The position numbers and the translations under genes were made by a program. A DNA stretch of 64,000 nt from JBCCGG01 sp039029395 (GTDB taxonomy: Bacteria > Pseudomonadota > Alphaproteobacteria > Kiloniellales > JAKSDN01), in NCBI GenBank assembly GCA_039029395.1, contig JBCCGG010000015.1, positions 54,148-118,147 of the forward strand, written 5' to 3'. The notes beneath the pieces were generated by a model. That model saw only the letters and a list, made by a program, of their open reading frames with translations. It did no database searches and was not told where the DNA came from. Shown here piece after piece: positions 34,193 through 42,686 of the stretch; within the stretch, counting starts at the first letter, position 1; each line of letters starts with the position of its first letter.

Positions 34193-36909
34193 GGTGTCTC
34201 CCCCTCGGATGGATCCGCTCCAGGATAGCCGCCGCCGCCGGCCGGAAGGGCCGGTTTGCCGCCACGGAACACGAAGCGGCTGTAGAACCAGCTGAGCCCG
34301 ATCAGGGAGAGCCCCAGCCCGAAGAAGGAGAAGACCCGCCACAGCCCGTCCAGGGCGCTGGCGTCGTAGAGAAACACCTTGCCGACCACCAGCACCATGA
34401 CCCCGAGCGAGGCGCCGCGCAGCAGGGCGTCCTTCTTGAGGGTGCCGGCGAACAGCAGCCCGACGCCGAGCAGCAGCCAGGCGACGGAGTAGCTGTAGAT
34501 CTCGCCGTCGCCGGTGACGCCCCAAGCCAAGGTCGGCCCGTGGTAGAGCTGGCGCACGTTGAGGGTGATGAGCGCGAAGAGCAGCAGCAGCTGGGCGCCG
34601 CCGCCCCAGGCGGCCCACTTGGGCTTGCCCATGGCACCAAGCTCTCGGCCGGCCAGCCAGATCCACAGGATCGGCAGGCCGTAGGGCAGCAGCAGACCGT
34701 TCAAGAGCGGCCAGGCGCCGACCTCCTGATGGGCCCAGATCGGGTTGAGCACCACCAGATCAAAGTAGGCGATACGGAAGAGCGCGATGGCCGAGAGCAC
34801 AACGCCGCTCCAGGAAAGAGCGCTGCGCTCGAAGCGCCGCCCGATCCAGAAGCAGGTGAGGCCATAGAGAAACAGGATGTTGGTCACCACGCCGCGCTCC
34901 AGGAAGCCGGCCTTGACGAAGAGCACGTCCTGATCGACGTGAAAGGCGTGGCGTGTCAGGTAGTAGCCCATGACCGCGATCAGGCCGACCACCAGAAGCT
35001 CCAGGGCGCGCACCAGATGATCGTCTTGTTGGCGGCGCAGGAGGAGGCTCGCCGCCGCCAGGAAGAGCGCCGGCAGGCCGAGCTGGAACAGGGGCCACTG
35101 GACGATCGGCACGCTCTGCTGCAGCCACAGCTTGGCTTCGACCAGACTGTAGGCGGTGAGCTGCACCAGGAGCAGGACCTGCGGCGTCAGCAGGCCTAGG
35201 AAAACCAGGGCCAGTATGCCGGCGATCGGCCGCAGGCTGGCGATGCGCACCCGGCTGTTGATCCAGGCGACGGCCAGCGCTTCGGCGGCGAAGGCGACCG
35301 AAAGGAACTCGCGCTCCAGCTCGACGGTCAAGCCCAGGGAGACGAAGGCGACCGCGACGGCGGCGAAGAGCGCAAGCAGATGGTCCTTGGCCTCGCCCTC
35401 GGCAAAGCGTGCCTGCACCTGTTGCAGCAAGGCGATCACGGCGGCCGCGAGCAGCAGGGCGATGCCGCCCCACAAGTACGGCGCGCCAGGCACATCGGTG
35501 GTCGCGACAAGCTTGCCATAGGCAACGCCGTAGAAGCCCAGCGCCGTCGCGCTGACCAAAGCGCCCCACAGCAGCGGCCAGCGGGCGCGCCACAGCATCC
35601 AGCCGCCGGCGCCGAGGAAGAGCGCGCCGAAGGCCATCAGGGTAACGGTGAAAAGGCCGCGGTCCACAGTCGGCCAAACCACCAGCATGACCGCGGTGAC
35701 CGCCAGCGCGGCCAGCGGCACGAAGCCGTAGCGCCGCTCGTCGAAGGCCGCGAGCCCCACGCCGCCGGCCGCCAAGAGACCGAAGAGGCTCCACTCCGTG
35801 GCGCCAAAGCCGGCATGCCCGGCGATCAGGCCCATCAAACCCAGCGCCCCGGCCAGGCCGACGAAGTTGAGCAGATCGCTGGCGGCGATCTTGTCGCCGA
35901 AGCGTTGCTCCTCGGCGCGCCCGCCGGGACGCGAGGCGATGACGATGGTCGCGCTGATGGCGAGCAGGAAGAGCCCGATCCAGATCGTGTCGTCCGGGGA
36001 GAAGCCGCTCACCATCCAATGGCCGATCCACAGGAACACGCCGGCCAGGGTCGGCAGGGAGAGCAGCCACCAGTTCTGGCGCCGGACCACGATCATCAAG
36101 CCGGCGAAGACCAGATAGAGGTAGATGAAGAGAACGGCCGTGGCGGGCTCCCGCGTGCCCAACAGCAGAGGCGTAATGAAGCCGCCGATCAGCCCAAGCA
36201 GAGCGATGGGCGCGTCATGGCGCAGGGAGAGGCCGAGCGCCGCCGCCGTGGTCGCCGCCATACCCATGAAGCCCAGCATGGGCGAGATCAGGCCATAAAG
36301 AGCGGTCGCCGCGTAGAGCGCCAGATAGAGCACCGCAATGCCCGCGCCGGACAGCGATTGGCCGATCCGGCGGCCGTTGGCGAAGCCCGGCCGGGCGCGC
36401 ACCCAGTGGCCGGCGCCAAGCAGCCCAAGGCCCAGCAGGCCGCCGAGCACGACGCGCACGGTCTCGGTCAGCAGGTTCTGCTCGATCGAGTACTTGACCA
36501 GGAAGAAGCCGGCCAGCGCCAAGGCGATGCCGCCGACCCAAACCGGCAGGCGTGCGCCCAGCAGCAGCTCGAAGCCGGCGCGCGGCCAGCGCCGCTTGGG
36601 CCTTTGGTCCGGAGCCGGCGCGGCGGCTGGGGGCTGATGGTCCCATCCACCGTCTTGCTGTGGCGCGGGCGCGGGCTGTGCCGCCGGCGCCGGCTCCGGT
36701 CTCGGGTCGGGCGTTGGGTCCGGCTCACTGGGTGGGTCGGACCTGGGCCCGGGTGAGTCCACGTGGGCCGCCATGTCGCGCAGGTTCACGCGCAAGGCGG
36801 CGACCTCGGCCCGCAGGCTCCTGATCTGCGCGCGGTTCACCCAGGGAACGATGGCGGTCACCAAGAGCAGGCCCAAAAGCCCGAAGCCGATCAGCGCGAA
36901 CATATCCAT
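34189..36909 (-). CDS. DUF2339 large polytopic membrane protein
   Basis: This is a 906-aa inner-membrane protein. An N-terminal anchor (FALIGFGLLGLLLVTAIVPW) is followed by a short coiled-coil-like stretch (RSLRAEVAALRVNLRDM) and a Pro-rich linker of about 55 residues, then more than 20 hydrophobic helices to the C-terminus. Motifs such as LGARLPVWVGGIALALAGFFL and YSIEQNLLTE are typical of DUF2339. The function of the family is unknown. It is translationally coupled to the agmatinase-family gene. Confidence 0.9.
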   Translation of the reverse strand: MDMFALIGFGLLGLLLVTAIVPWVNRAQIRSLRAEVAALRVNLRDMAAHVDSPGPRSDPPSEPDPTPDPRPEPAPAAQPAPAPQQDGGWDHQPPAAAPAPDQRPKRRWPRAGFELLLGARLPVWVGGIALALAGFFLVKYSIEQNLLTETVRVVLGGLLGLGLLGAGHWVRARPGFANGRRIGQSLSGAGIAVLYLALYAATALYGLISPMLGFMGMAATTAAALGLSLRHDAPIALLGLIGGFITPLLLGTREPATAVLFIYLYLVFAGLMIVVRRQNWWLLSLPTLAGVFLWIGHWMVSGFSPDDTIWIGLFLLAISATIVIASRPGGRAEEQRFGDKIAASDLLNFVGLAGALGLMGLIAGHAGFGATEWSLFGLLAAGGVGLAAFDERRYGFVPLAALAVTAVMLVVWPTVDRGLFTVTLMAFGALFLGAGGWMLWRARWPLLWGALVSATALGFYGVAYGKLVATTDVPGAPYLWGGIALLLAAAVIALLQQVQARFAEGEAKDHLLALFAAVAVAFVSLGLTVELEREFLSVAFAAEALAVAWINSRVRIASLRPIAGILALVFLGLLTPQVLLLVQLTAYSLVEAKLWLQQSVPIVQWPLFQLGLPALFLAAASLLLRRQQDDHLVRALELLVVGLIAVMGYYLTRHAFHVDQDVLFVKAGFLERGVVTNILFLYGLTCFWIGRRFERSALSWSGVVLSAIALFRIAYFDLVVLNPIWAHQEVGAWPLLNGLLLPYGLPILWIWLAGRELGAMGKPKWAAWGGGAQLLLLFALITLNVRQLYHGPTLAWGVTGDGEIYSYSVAWLLLGVGLLFAGTLKKDALLRGASLGVMVLVVGKVFLYDASALDGLWRVFSFFGLGLSLIGLSWFYSRFVFRGGKPALPAGGGGYPGADPSEGETP

Positions 36910-36955
36910 TCCCCTGCCCCGCCCTGCGGTTCATGTCGGGGAAACATATGGGAAT

Positions 36956-36996
36956 AATAATACAATGTTCAATTAAATTTTGAACGTTGTATTATT
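36956..36996. promoter_or_regulatory. 17-bp AT-rich inverted repeat, operator or terminator
   Basis: The arms AATAATACAATGTTCAA (36956-36972) and TTGAACGTTGTATTATT (36980-36996) match at 16 of 17 positions around a 7-base spacer. The site lies 47 bp upstream of the DUF2339 start and 27 bp past the end of the DUF6455 gene, so it may be an operator for DUF2339 or a terminator for DUF6455. Confidence 0.55.
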
Positions 36997-37022
36997 AACC
37001 AGCCAGGCTGGCAGCTAACGGC

Positions 37023-37436
37023 TTATCGAGGATCCCGGGTCCGGGCGTCGCTGGCGATTTCGTCGAACAGGGCGGCGTTCGGGCAGAAGACGCGCGGGGC
37101 GTCGTTGGCGCGGCCCCAGTTGAGCCAGCGGTGGCAGCGGCCTTCGGTCGGACAGTTCACGCAGACCCGCCCGGCGTCCCGAATAGCGCCCCAATAGCGC
37201 GGATCGGCGCGCGCGGGATCGATGCCGAAGTGGCCCATCATGGCCGCCATGCGCCGACGGTGCTTGGGCCCGGCCGGTTTGCCCCGTTGAGCCTCGGCCT
37301 GGCTCACGCCGGCTTCGGCCAGCATGCGCGCCATCTCCCCGCCGCCGGGCGTGCTGGGCGGTGCCTCGGGAACACGGAACAGCTTTCTCAAGCGCTTCCA
37401 AAAACTTTCCGACGGGTTTGGATCGTAGACCCGCAT
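37023..37436 (-). CDS. DUF6455-type cysteine-motif protein
   Basis: This is a 137-aa protein; ATG 37436 is preferred to the ATG at 37472 because it fits the promoter-box distance and starts with MRVYDPNPSESFWKRL. The C-terminal half has the family cysteine pattern C-V-N-C-P-T-E-G-R-C and a further Cys in RVFCPNAALFDEIA, with HFGIDPARADP before it. Four Cys could bind a metal or a small Fe-S cluster. Function unknown. A near-consensus FNR box lies 65 bp upstream. Confidence 0.75.
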   Translation of the reverse strand: MRVYDPNPSESFWKRLRKLFRVPEAPPSTPGGGEMARMLAEAGVSQAEAQRGKPAGPKHRRRMAAMMGHFGIDPARADPRYWGAIRDAGRVCVNCPTEGRCHRWLNWGRANDAPRVFCPNAALFDEIASDARTRDPR

Positions 37437-37500
37437 GACCTCGACCTCTGAAGACAGCTTCCGACTCTGCAAAGCCTAGGGACCGGCCGAAGCGGCGGCT

Positions 37501-37514
37501 TTGATCTATCTCAA
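37501..37514. promoter_or_regulatory. Near-consensus FNR/FixK box TTGATCTATCTCAA
   Basis: One mismatch from TTGAT-N4-ATCAA. Its centre is 72 bp before the DUF6455 ATG at 37436, leaving a leader of about 30 bases if transcription starts 41.5 bp downstream of the centre. Confidence 0.45.
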
Positions 37515-37757
37515 GCGCTGGGAGCTCGCGCGCGTGTCCTCGCTCAGCGGATCACGCAAAGAAGTGCGCCGAGGCCGCCGGCGCGGGCGTGGTACGGCGG
37601 CTGGTGAACCGGACTGTTGGCCGATGGGACGAACGTTTACAATGAGGAGTCAAAGCGCCAATCAACTGACTCGGCCGCCAAGGAAAAACAGAGCCAGACG
37701 TGGGTCACAAATCGTATCAGGCTTCTCCAATAACCAGCACTCCACTAAAATTCAACG

Positions 37758-38471
37758 ATGAAAAGGATTCTGGTTCTCAAACATATGCCGAGTCAAAATC
37801 CGGGCATCTTCCGAGAGTTCGCCAGTGATCAGGGAATCGAGTTTTTCGAAATTGATCTGCACGCTGGTGACCAGATCCCGGACATAAGCCAGTTTGATGG
37901 GCTGTGGTCGATGGGCGGCTCAATGGACGTCTGGGAGGAGGAATACCCGTGGCTGGCAGAGGAAGAGCAAGCCATTCGTCATGCTGTCAGTGAATTGGAG
38001 ATGCCGTTTTTTGGCATTTGCCTAGGACACCAATTGTTGGCCGAAGCAATGGGCGGCAAGGTCGAACGGGCACAGGAATTTGAGATTGGCCTCTATGATG
38101 TGCGTCCTACGCCGGAGGGCAAGGGCCATCCATTGATGCAGGGCTTGGCGACCCCAGGGACATGGGTCAATGTGCATATGGCTGAAGTAAGCGAACCGCC
38201 GAAAGGTGCGATAATCCTGGCTGAGTCCGATAGGTGCAAAGTCCATATGATGCAGATCGGGGAGCTCGCCTTCTCGTGCCAGTTCCACCCTGAGGTCGGC
38301 GACGCAACCGTCGACGGGTGGATGGGTATCCCGGGCATTCCTCAAGCCTTAGCTGGCCTCCTCGGTACTGAGGGGCTGGAGGCTTTCAAATCCGCAATTG
38401 CCAACCACTTACCTTCCCACAAGGCAGCCGCAAGACAGTTATTAGCAAACTGGTGCAAGTTGGTTTTTTAA
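37758..38471 (+). CDS. Class I glutamine amidotransferase
   Basis: This is a 237-aa GATase1 protein. The nucleophile elbow is FFGICLGHQLLAEAMGG (Cys near residue 87) and the His-Glu pair is in SCQFHPEVGD. SMGGSMDVWEEEYPWLAEEE is typical of the stand-alone GMP-synthase-like amidotransferase family that works on small gamma-glutamyl compounds. Base composition is lower in GC than the 1-37 kb genes. No synthetase partner is adjacent. Confidence 0.85.
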   Translation: MKRILVLKHMPSQNPGIFREFASDQGIEFFEIDLHAGDQIPDISQFDGLWSMGGSMDVWEEEYPWLAEEEQAIRHAVSELEMPFFGICLGHQLLAEAMGGKVERAQEFEIGLYDVRPTPEGKGHPLMQGLATPGTWVNVHMAEVSEPPKGAIILAESDRCKVHMMQIGELAFSCQFHPEVGDATVDGWMGIPGIPQALAGLLGTEGLEAFKSAIANHLPSHKAAARQLLANWCKLVF

Positions 38472-38957
38472 TACTGCTCCGACGAGTTCGTTGACTGGTC
38501 AGATTTGATCCTTGCAAGGTCATCGTACTCATTGAGTTTAAACTCGCCATCAGGGCGCGACTGCGTTGGGGGACCGTTGAAGCGCACCTCCTTAGAGCCG
38601 AGAAATCTGAATCGCTAGAAATCCAATTGCTGATGATTGGATATGAGTGAAGTGGGAACCGCCAATCTCATTTGCCGAGTTCGAAGCTATCTCGAACTGG
38701 TCCGTTCAATTGACGATGACTTGTTCACTGCCCGGATTGATTTGCTCGAGCAAAAACACATTGGAATCTATCGTCGAAGTCTTGGTGCATTCGCCACATG
38801 GTGCCGGATTGTTGAGGGCGGTCCAATTGGGGCGGTTGAAAAAAAAGAAGGAGTTGATTTGACACCTTGACCCTACTCATTCGAGAATGATTTCCGCCCT
38901 GCGGGTGCGCGCTCCCGAGGCGCGCGCCATGCAAAAGCAACTCAGGAGGGGGTCACA
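38472..38957. other. Gene-free stretch, no supported feature
   Basis: Two overlapping frames of 71-77 codons around 38640-38870 lack a ribosome site and recognisable sequence; they may be remnants. The last 20 bases (CAGGAGGGGGT) form the ribosome site of the PEP-CTERM gene. Confidence 0.4.
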
Positions 38958-39515
38958 ATGAAAACGGCCTTTAGGCAATTTGTCAGATCTCTGGTCCTGA
39001 GCGCCGGACTGCTGCTGTTGCCATCGGGCGCTAGCGCCGCCCTTTTCACCTATGACTATGTTGGCAATCTATTCACAGATGCTTCTGGAGAATACACGAC
39101 GTCCGACTTCATCAGGGGATGGTTCACCGTTGATCTCCCGACGAACCTGAACATTACGCCGATCGAAGATATCACAGCCGACCTGGTGTCTTTCTCGTTC
39201 TCCGACGGTGTGCAGACGGTATCCAACGGTGGCAACACGGTGATCGTTGGTTTCTCTATCGAGACCGACGGGGCAGGCGACATAGTCACTTGGTTTGTGG
39301 AGTTCACCGACACCAACAACACGCTTGCTCTGATCACAATCTTCGATCCGGACGCGACCACGATCGATCGCGGAACAACGTCCTCCACAGATCTAGGCGA
39401 AGTGCGTGACAACCCGGGCACCTGGACACTGAAGGTCCCCGAGCCCACGTCCCTTGCCCTCTTCTTGATCGCGCTGGTCGGTCTGGGGCTTATGGTGCGG
39501 CCGCGGGTGGTGTAA
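38958..39515 (+). CDS. PEP-CTERM sorting domain protein
   Basis: This is a 185-aa exported protein. A signal peptide covers residues 1-27 (cleavage after SGASA). The body is a Thr/Asp/Ser-rich beta domain. The C-terminus is a textbook PEP-CTERM tail: VPEPTSLALFLIALVGLGLM and then RPRVV, i.e. the PEP motif, a hydrophobic span and a basic end. Such proteins are cleaved by exosortase and linked to exopolysaccharide. No exosortase gene is in the window. A strong ribosome site (AGGAGGGGG) precedes the ATG. Confidence 0.88.
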   Translation: MKTAFRQFVRSLVLSAGLLLLPSGASAALFTYDYVGNLFTDASGEYTTSDFIRGWFTVDLPTNLNITPIEDITADLVSFSFSDGVQTVSNGGNTVIVGFSIETDGAGDIVTWFVEFTDTNNTLALITIFDPDATTIDRGTTSSTDLGEVRDNPGTWTLKVPEPTSLALFLIALVGLGLMVRPRVV

Positions 39516-40103
39516 GCATCAATCCGCAGAGGAATAAGCGAAGCGGTAGGGAAAGACCAGATACTCGATCCGGAGTCTCGCAACGCTGTTTGGATCCACA
39601 TGTTTGACCCTCATGCGATCCGAATGAACAAAAACACATCTCAAATCCACGCCAAAGCTTCCGCGCCCCGACCGTTGCCCCAGAATCCCGCCTAATCTGG
39701 GGAACACCAGATCCAAGATCTATTTCTTGCGTCCGCAGAACCAGAAGAACTCGTCCTTGTCGCGGCGCATGGGGTTCAATGGCATCGCGGTTTTCCGGTC
39801 AATAAGGAAAGCAGTCGTAAAATGGTTCAGGCACGAACCAGATTCGCAACGGCCAATAGCTTGTTCCTATCGGAGCGATGACGATGACGAGATGGCCCAA
39901 GGCTTGCGAGTCCTCAATGAAGCAAACGCAATTGCAATGCGGATCCTTCAATGTCAACTGACGCCATGATACACAGGGCGTCGTCGCCACTGCGAAAAGA
40001 CCGGCGAACCAGGCAGGATCACGCGGAGCGCTTGATCCCGAGATCGGACTTATAGAACGGCCTCAGCCAATCGCAGCCAAGCTTCGAGTGAAAGGAGAGG
40101 TTC
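39516..40103. other. Gene-free stretch with a possible 3' gene remnant
   Basis: No intact gene. On the minus strand, 39720-39785 encodes 21 residues from ATG (MPLNPMRRDKDEFFWFCGRK plus a final K) and the frame stays open upstream for about 27 more codons to a stop near 39865. The protein-like composition suggests the end of a decayed gene; the family is not recognised. Confidence 0.35.
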
Positions 40104-40475
40104 ATGGATATGAAAAAGTATTTGGAGGACTTTCACGCCGCCTACAACGAGGCGTTCAACCGAGGTGATGCCGCGGGCTGCGCCGCATTTTTTTCCGAAG
40201 ATGTCGTCTTGATGGCGCACGGTCAGCCCATGACACGTGGCAGAAAGGCATTCGAAGAAACCTACCTATCGCGGATAGAGGAAAGCACCGGGGGTACACA
40301 TACCAACGCCTTGGTAGAATACGGCGTCGACGGCAACCTAGCCTATGAGATAGGAACCTACGCAGTGACCGGCGCGAACCCTCCAGAGCAGGGCAAGTTC
40401 CTCAACATCTTGAAACGCGACGCAGACGGCACATGGAAGATCACAGTATCCATTTTCAATAGCGACGGGCCCTAG
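40104..40475 (+). CDS. SnoaL/NTF2-like protein (SgcJ/EcaC-type)
   Basis: This is a 123-aa small NTF2-fold protein starting at ATG 40104 behind AAGGAGAGG. It has the family pattern YLEDFHAAYNEAFNRGDA, AAFFSEDVVLMAHGQP, GRKAFEETYLSRIEE and a last beta-strand KRDADGTWKITVSIFNSDGP. Members are ligand-binding or isomerase-like; substrate unknown. It stands alone in the low-density patch. Confidence 0.8.
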   Translation: MDMKKYLEDFHAAYNEAFNRGDAAGCAAFFSEDVVLMAHGQPMTRGRKAFEETYLSRIEESTGGTHTNALVEYGVDGNLAYEIGTYAVTGANPPEQGKFLNILKRDADGTWKITVSIFNSDGP

Positions 40476-40935
40476 ACAAACGCCTTGTAGGAAACTCTTG
40501 ACCCTAAAGCGACATCCCGGTGATCTCGCTCCACGCGGAGCCATAGCGATCAATCGCTCATGTCTTAGGTCGCCACCATGGTTTCGCATTCGTCGGGCGC
40601 CCCGCGGGTCTCTATTCGATTGGGATGGTTTGTTGGAGGCCGGGGCAATTCCGTAGTTGTGGTATGGAATGATATGTTATAACATGCAACGGTCTATCAC
40701 TATGGAAGGAGAGGTTCATCGATCACAAGGGATCCAACCCTTCGACATTGGATAGCAGCAAGGGCACGCGTGTCGGCTTCAGGTACAGCAGTGTCGGGAG
40801 ATAGCCTCGTGGTTCTTCTCGCGGCTATTCGTTGCGAAGCAATCGAGGACCGGAGTTATGACGCGCTGACCTGCTCTATTGTTTGAAGCAAATGCGCACC
40901 TTGCATTGACGCCGTTGTGATCGTAGCATTCTAAG
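40476..40935. other. Gene-free stretch between SnoaL-like gene and riboswitch
   Basis: It contains a 12-bp palindrome (40674-40685) and, 24 bp further, a copy of the sequence AAGGAGAGGTTCAT that also serves as ribosome site at 40091-40105, but here followed by ATC instead of a start codon. The frame after it stays open for only about 27 codons, so a decayed gene start is likely. Confidence 0.4.
40671..40687. promoter_or_regulatory. Zur-box-like palindrome GATATGTTATAACATGC
   Basis: The core ATGTTATAACAT is a perfect 12-bp palindrome and the flank GATATGTTATAACAT resembles zinc-uptake-regulator boxes of Alphaproteobacteria. No intact zinc gene follows, so it may be a relic. Assignment rests on memory of the consensus only. 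Confidence 0.4.
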
Positions 40936-41124
40936 AGGATGGTTCCCGAAGGTGTAAGAGCTGGAGGGATGAAACGGGAATGCGGTGCGGTCGTCCGGTG
41001 ACGGCCAATGCCGCAGCTGCCCCCGCAACTGTGAGCGGCGAGCGACACCCAAGCACCACTGGCCAATGTTTGGCTGGGAAGGTGGCGTGAAGCTAAGACC
41101 CGCGAGCCAGGAGACCGGCCATCA
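40936..41124 (+). ncRNA. Cobalamin (B12) riboswitch
   Basis: All conserved blocks are present in order: GATGAAACGGGAATGCGGTG (P2/P3 side), CCGCAGCTGCCCCCGCAACT with GTGAGCGGCGAGC (core), CCACTGGCCAATGTTTGGC with TGGGAAGG (P5/L5 region), GAAGCTAAGACCCGCGAGCC and the B12 box GCCAGGAGACCGGCC at 41106-41120. Binding of adenosylcobalamin normally blocks translation or transcription of the next gene. Here a strong ribosome site (GGGGAGGAAG) and ATG 41168 follow within 45 bp. Confidence 0.93.
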
Positions 41125-41167
41125 TGGATTCCACCACCAACCGGGCGGGGCGCCTGGGGAGGAAGTG

Positions 41168-41272
41168 ATGACTGATCTTGACGATAGACAAGATGGCGTC
41201 GCGCCTTGCGCTCCCTGCAATGCCCCACATAGCAGCAGGAGCAGCAAGCGTGAAAGTCAGACCGAATCTTAA
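41168..41272 (+). CDS. Short ORF directly under the cobalamin riboswitch (34 aa)
   Basis: ATG 41168 has the best ribosome site in the area (GGAGGAAG, 4-6 bases upstream), exactly where the riboswitch should act. The 34-residue product contains CAPC and a Ser/Arg-rich tail and resembles no B12-related protein. It may be a leader peptide or the 5' stub of a lost target gene. It overlaps the start of the GntR chimera in another frame. Confidence 0.4.
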   Translation: MTDLDDRQDGVAPCAPCNAPHSSRSSKRESQTES

Positions 41273-42392
41273 ACTGCATGAAGGCGGCGTGGCAACGCGG
41301 GCCGCCAACGACGAGCGGGACTATGGCACAGCGGAGTGCCAGACCATCTCCGATCAAGCCTACGACTTGATCTTGGACAAGATCCTGCGCCTGGAGCTGG
41401 CGCCCGGTAAGCTCTTCATGGAGAAGACTCTGCCGGAGGCGCTGGGCCTCGGTCGCACGCCGGTTCGAGAGGCACTCCTGCGGCTTGTGGGAGAGGGCTT
41501 ACTCTGCCGCCGGGCCCATCGAGGCTTCTTCGTCTGCGAACCAACGGCCGAACTCCTGCTCGACACTTATGACTTCAAGATATCGATCGAATGCCGCATC
41601 GCAAAGCTTGCGGCAATTCGCCGTTCCGACCAGCAAGCCGACACCCTGAACCGCTTGACAATCGAGCTCTTCAAGCTCGACCCCTCGCTCCCCTTCGAGG
41701 CGTTCGTCCCAATAGGACGAAAGTTCTTCACCACGATGGTGGAGGCAACCGGAAACAGCCAATACCGGCAAATCGTGCCGCGTCTTTACAACACCAGCAT
41801 TTGGCTTTTGTCCCATGCCGGACACGTTAGCGGGGACTGGCCAAGACTCGCGGCGGACTTCCGCGCGCTGATGAGCGAGCTTTCCGACGCCATCGGCCGT
41901 AATCGCGGAACCTACGCCGAAGCCTCCATACACCGCTACATCGCGAAGACTCAGGACGACTTGATTGATCCGTCCCGTCAACTCTGGGTCGGCGGCGCAG
42001 CAACAAGCCAGTGCACGAAGTCCTGGTCGCCCACCACACGCCGGCGGAATGGGCAATTTATCGTCGATGACGGTTCCGACATCTGGCCGCAAGACGTGGA
42101 GGCAGCCCTTCTGGCCCACGACGCCGTGGAGAGGGCAGGCGTGGTCGGCGTGCGCGACCAGGTCCGTGGAGAGATTGTTTGGGCCTACATAACGCTCTCG
42201 GCAGGCCAGCGCGCTCCAGCTCAAAAGGAACTGGTGCGATTCGCGCGCGAGCGCGTAGGTTACAAAGCCCCGGAGGTGATCAAGGTCCTTCTGGAGATGC
42301 CGCTGAACGCCACCGGCAAGGTCAATAGGGTCACCTTGGAGAAATGGGCGGCAAAAGAGTGGGCAGCGAAGTTACGCCACACGCGCAGTTAA
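41250..42392 (+). CDS. Chimeric ORF: GntR/FCD-type regulator fused to AMP-ligase C-terminal domain
   Basis: This is a 380-aa frame from GTG 41250 (AGGAG eight bases upstream); ATG 41193 and TTG 41178 are in-frame alternatives. Residues about 30-100 are a FadR/GntR winged helix (QAYDLILDKILRLELAPGK, LGLGRTPVREALLRLVGEGL, then a wing ending RRAHRGFFVCEP). Residues about 100-245 are an FCD-like helical domain. From about residue 265 the sequence turns into the C-terminal subdomain of acyl-CoA synthetases (DIWPQDVEAALLAHDAVERA, VVGVRDQVRGEIVWAYITL, with the A10 Lys in NATGKVNR). No N-terminal ligase domain exists, so this looks like a deletion fusion. Confidence 0.7.
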   Translation: MKVRPNLKLHEGGVATRAANDERDYGTAECQTISDQAYDLILDKILRLELAPGKLFMEKTLPEALGLGRTPVREALLRLVGEGLLCRRAHRGFFVCEPTAELLLDTYDFKISIECRIAKLAAIRRSDQQADTLNRLTIELFKLDPSLPFEAFVPIGRKFFTTMVEATGNSQYRQIVPRLYNTSIWLLSHAGHVSGDWPRLAADFRALMSELSDAIGRNRGTYAEASIHRYIAKTQDDLIDPSRQLWVGGAATSQCTKSWSPTTRRRNGQFIVDDGSDIWPQDVEAALLAHDAVERAGVVGVRDQVRGEIVWAYITLSAGQRAPAQKELVRFARERVGYKAPEVIKVLLEMPLNATGKVNRVTLEKWAAKEWAAKLRHTRS

Positions 42393-42686
42393 CTCAGACC
42401 AACGTAAATGGCTGGTATTGGCTATGAATGCCTTATCTGGGGCAAAATCAGCCACGACAGCATCGCCCCGGCACCCGAACTCAAAGCTCAAACGTCACTT
42501 TTCTGCCGGATTCGCCCGCTACCTCCTTGGCTCCAGAATTGGATAGCGCATGGCGTCGAGGCCTATTTGTGACCCTGAACGAACTGAGACGCGGATACCT
42601 CAACGTCTGAAATAGGGAGAAGCGGACATGTGCATTGTTTGGCGCCTGCGCTAACATGCACCGACGTTTGCGAGGAGAGGTGTGCC
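42393..42686. other. Spacer of about 290 bp, nothing recognised
   Basis: No supported gene. The last 15 bases (CGAGGAGAGGTGTGC) are the ribosome site of the ankyrin gene. Confidence 0.4.

Noticed and set aside
37501..37761. 86-aa plus-strand frame before the amidotransferase
   Set aside because: Very Arg/Ser-rich, overlaps the FNR-like box and has no ribosome site.
38637..38870. Two overlapping small frames (71 and 77 aa)
   Set aside because: No ribosome site or recognisable sequence; may be remnants but cannot be supported as genes.
39727..39990. Frames of 63-80 aa on both strands
   Set aside because: They conflict with each other and with the protein-like minus frame ending at 39720; none has a start signal.
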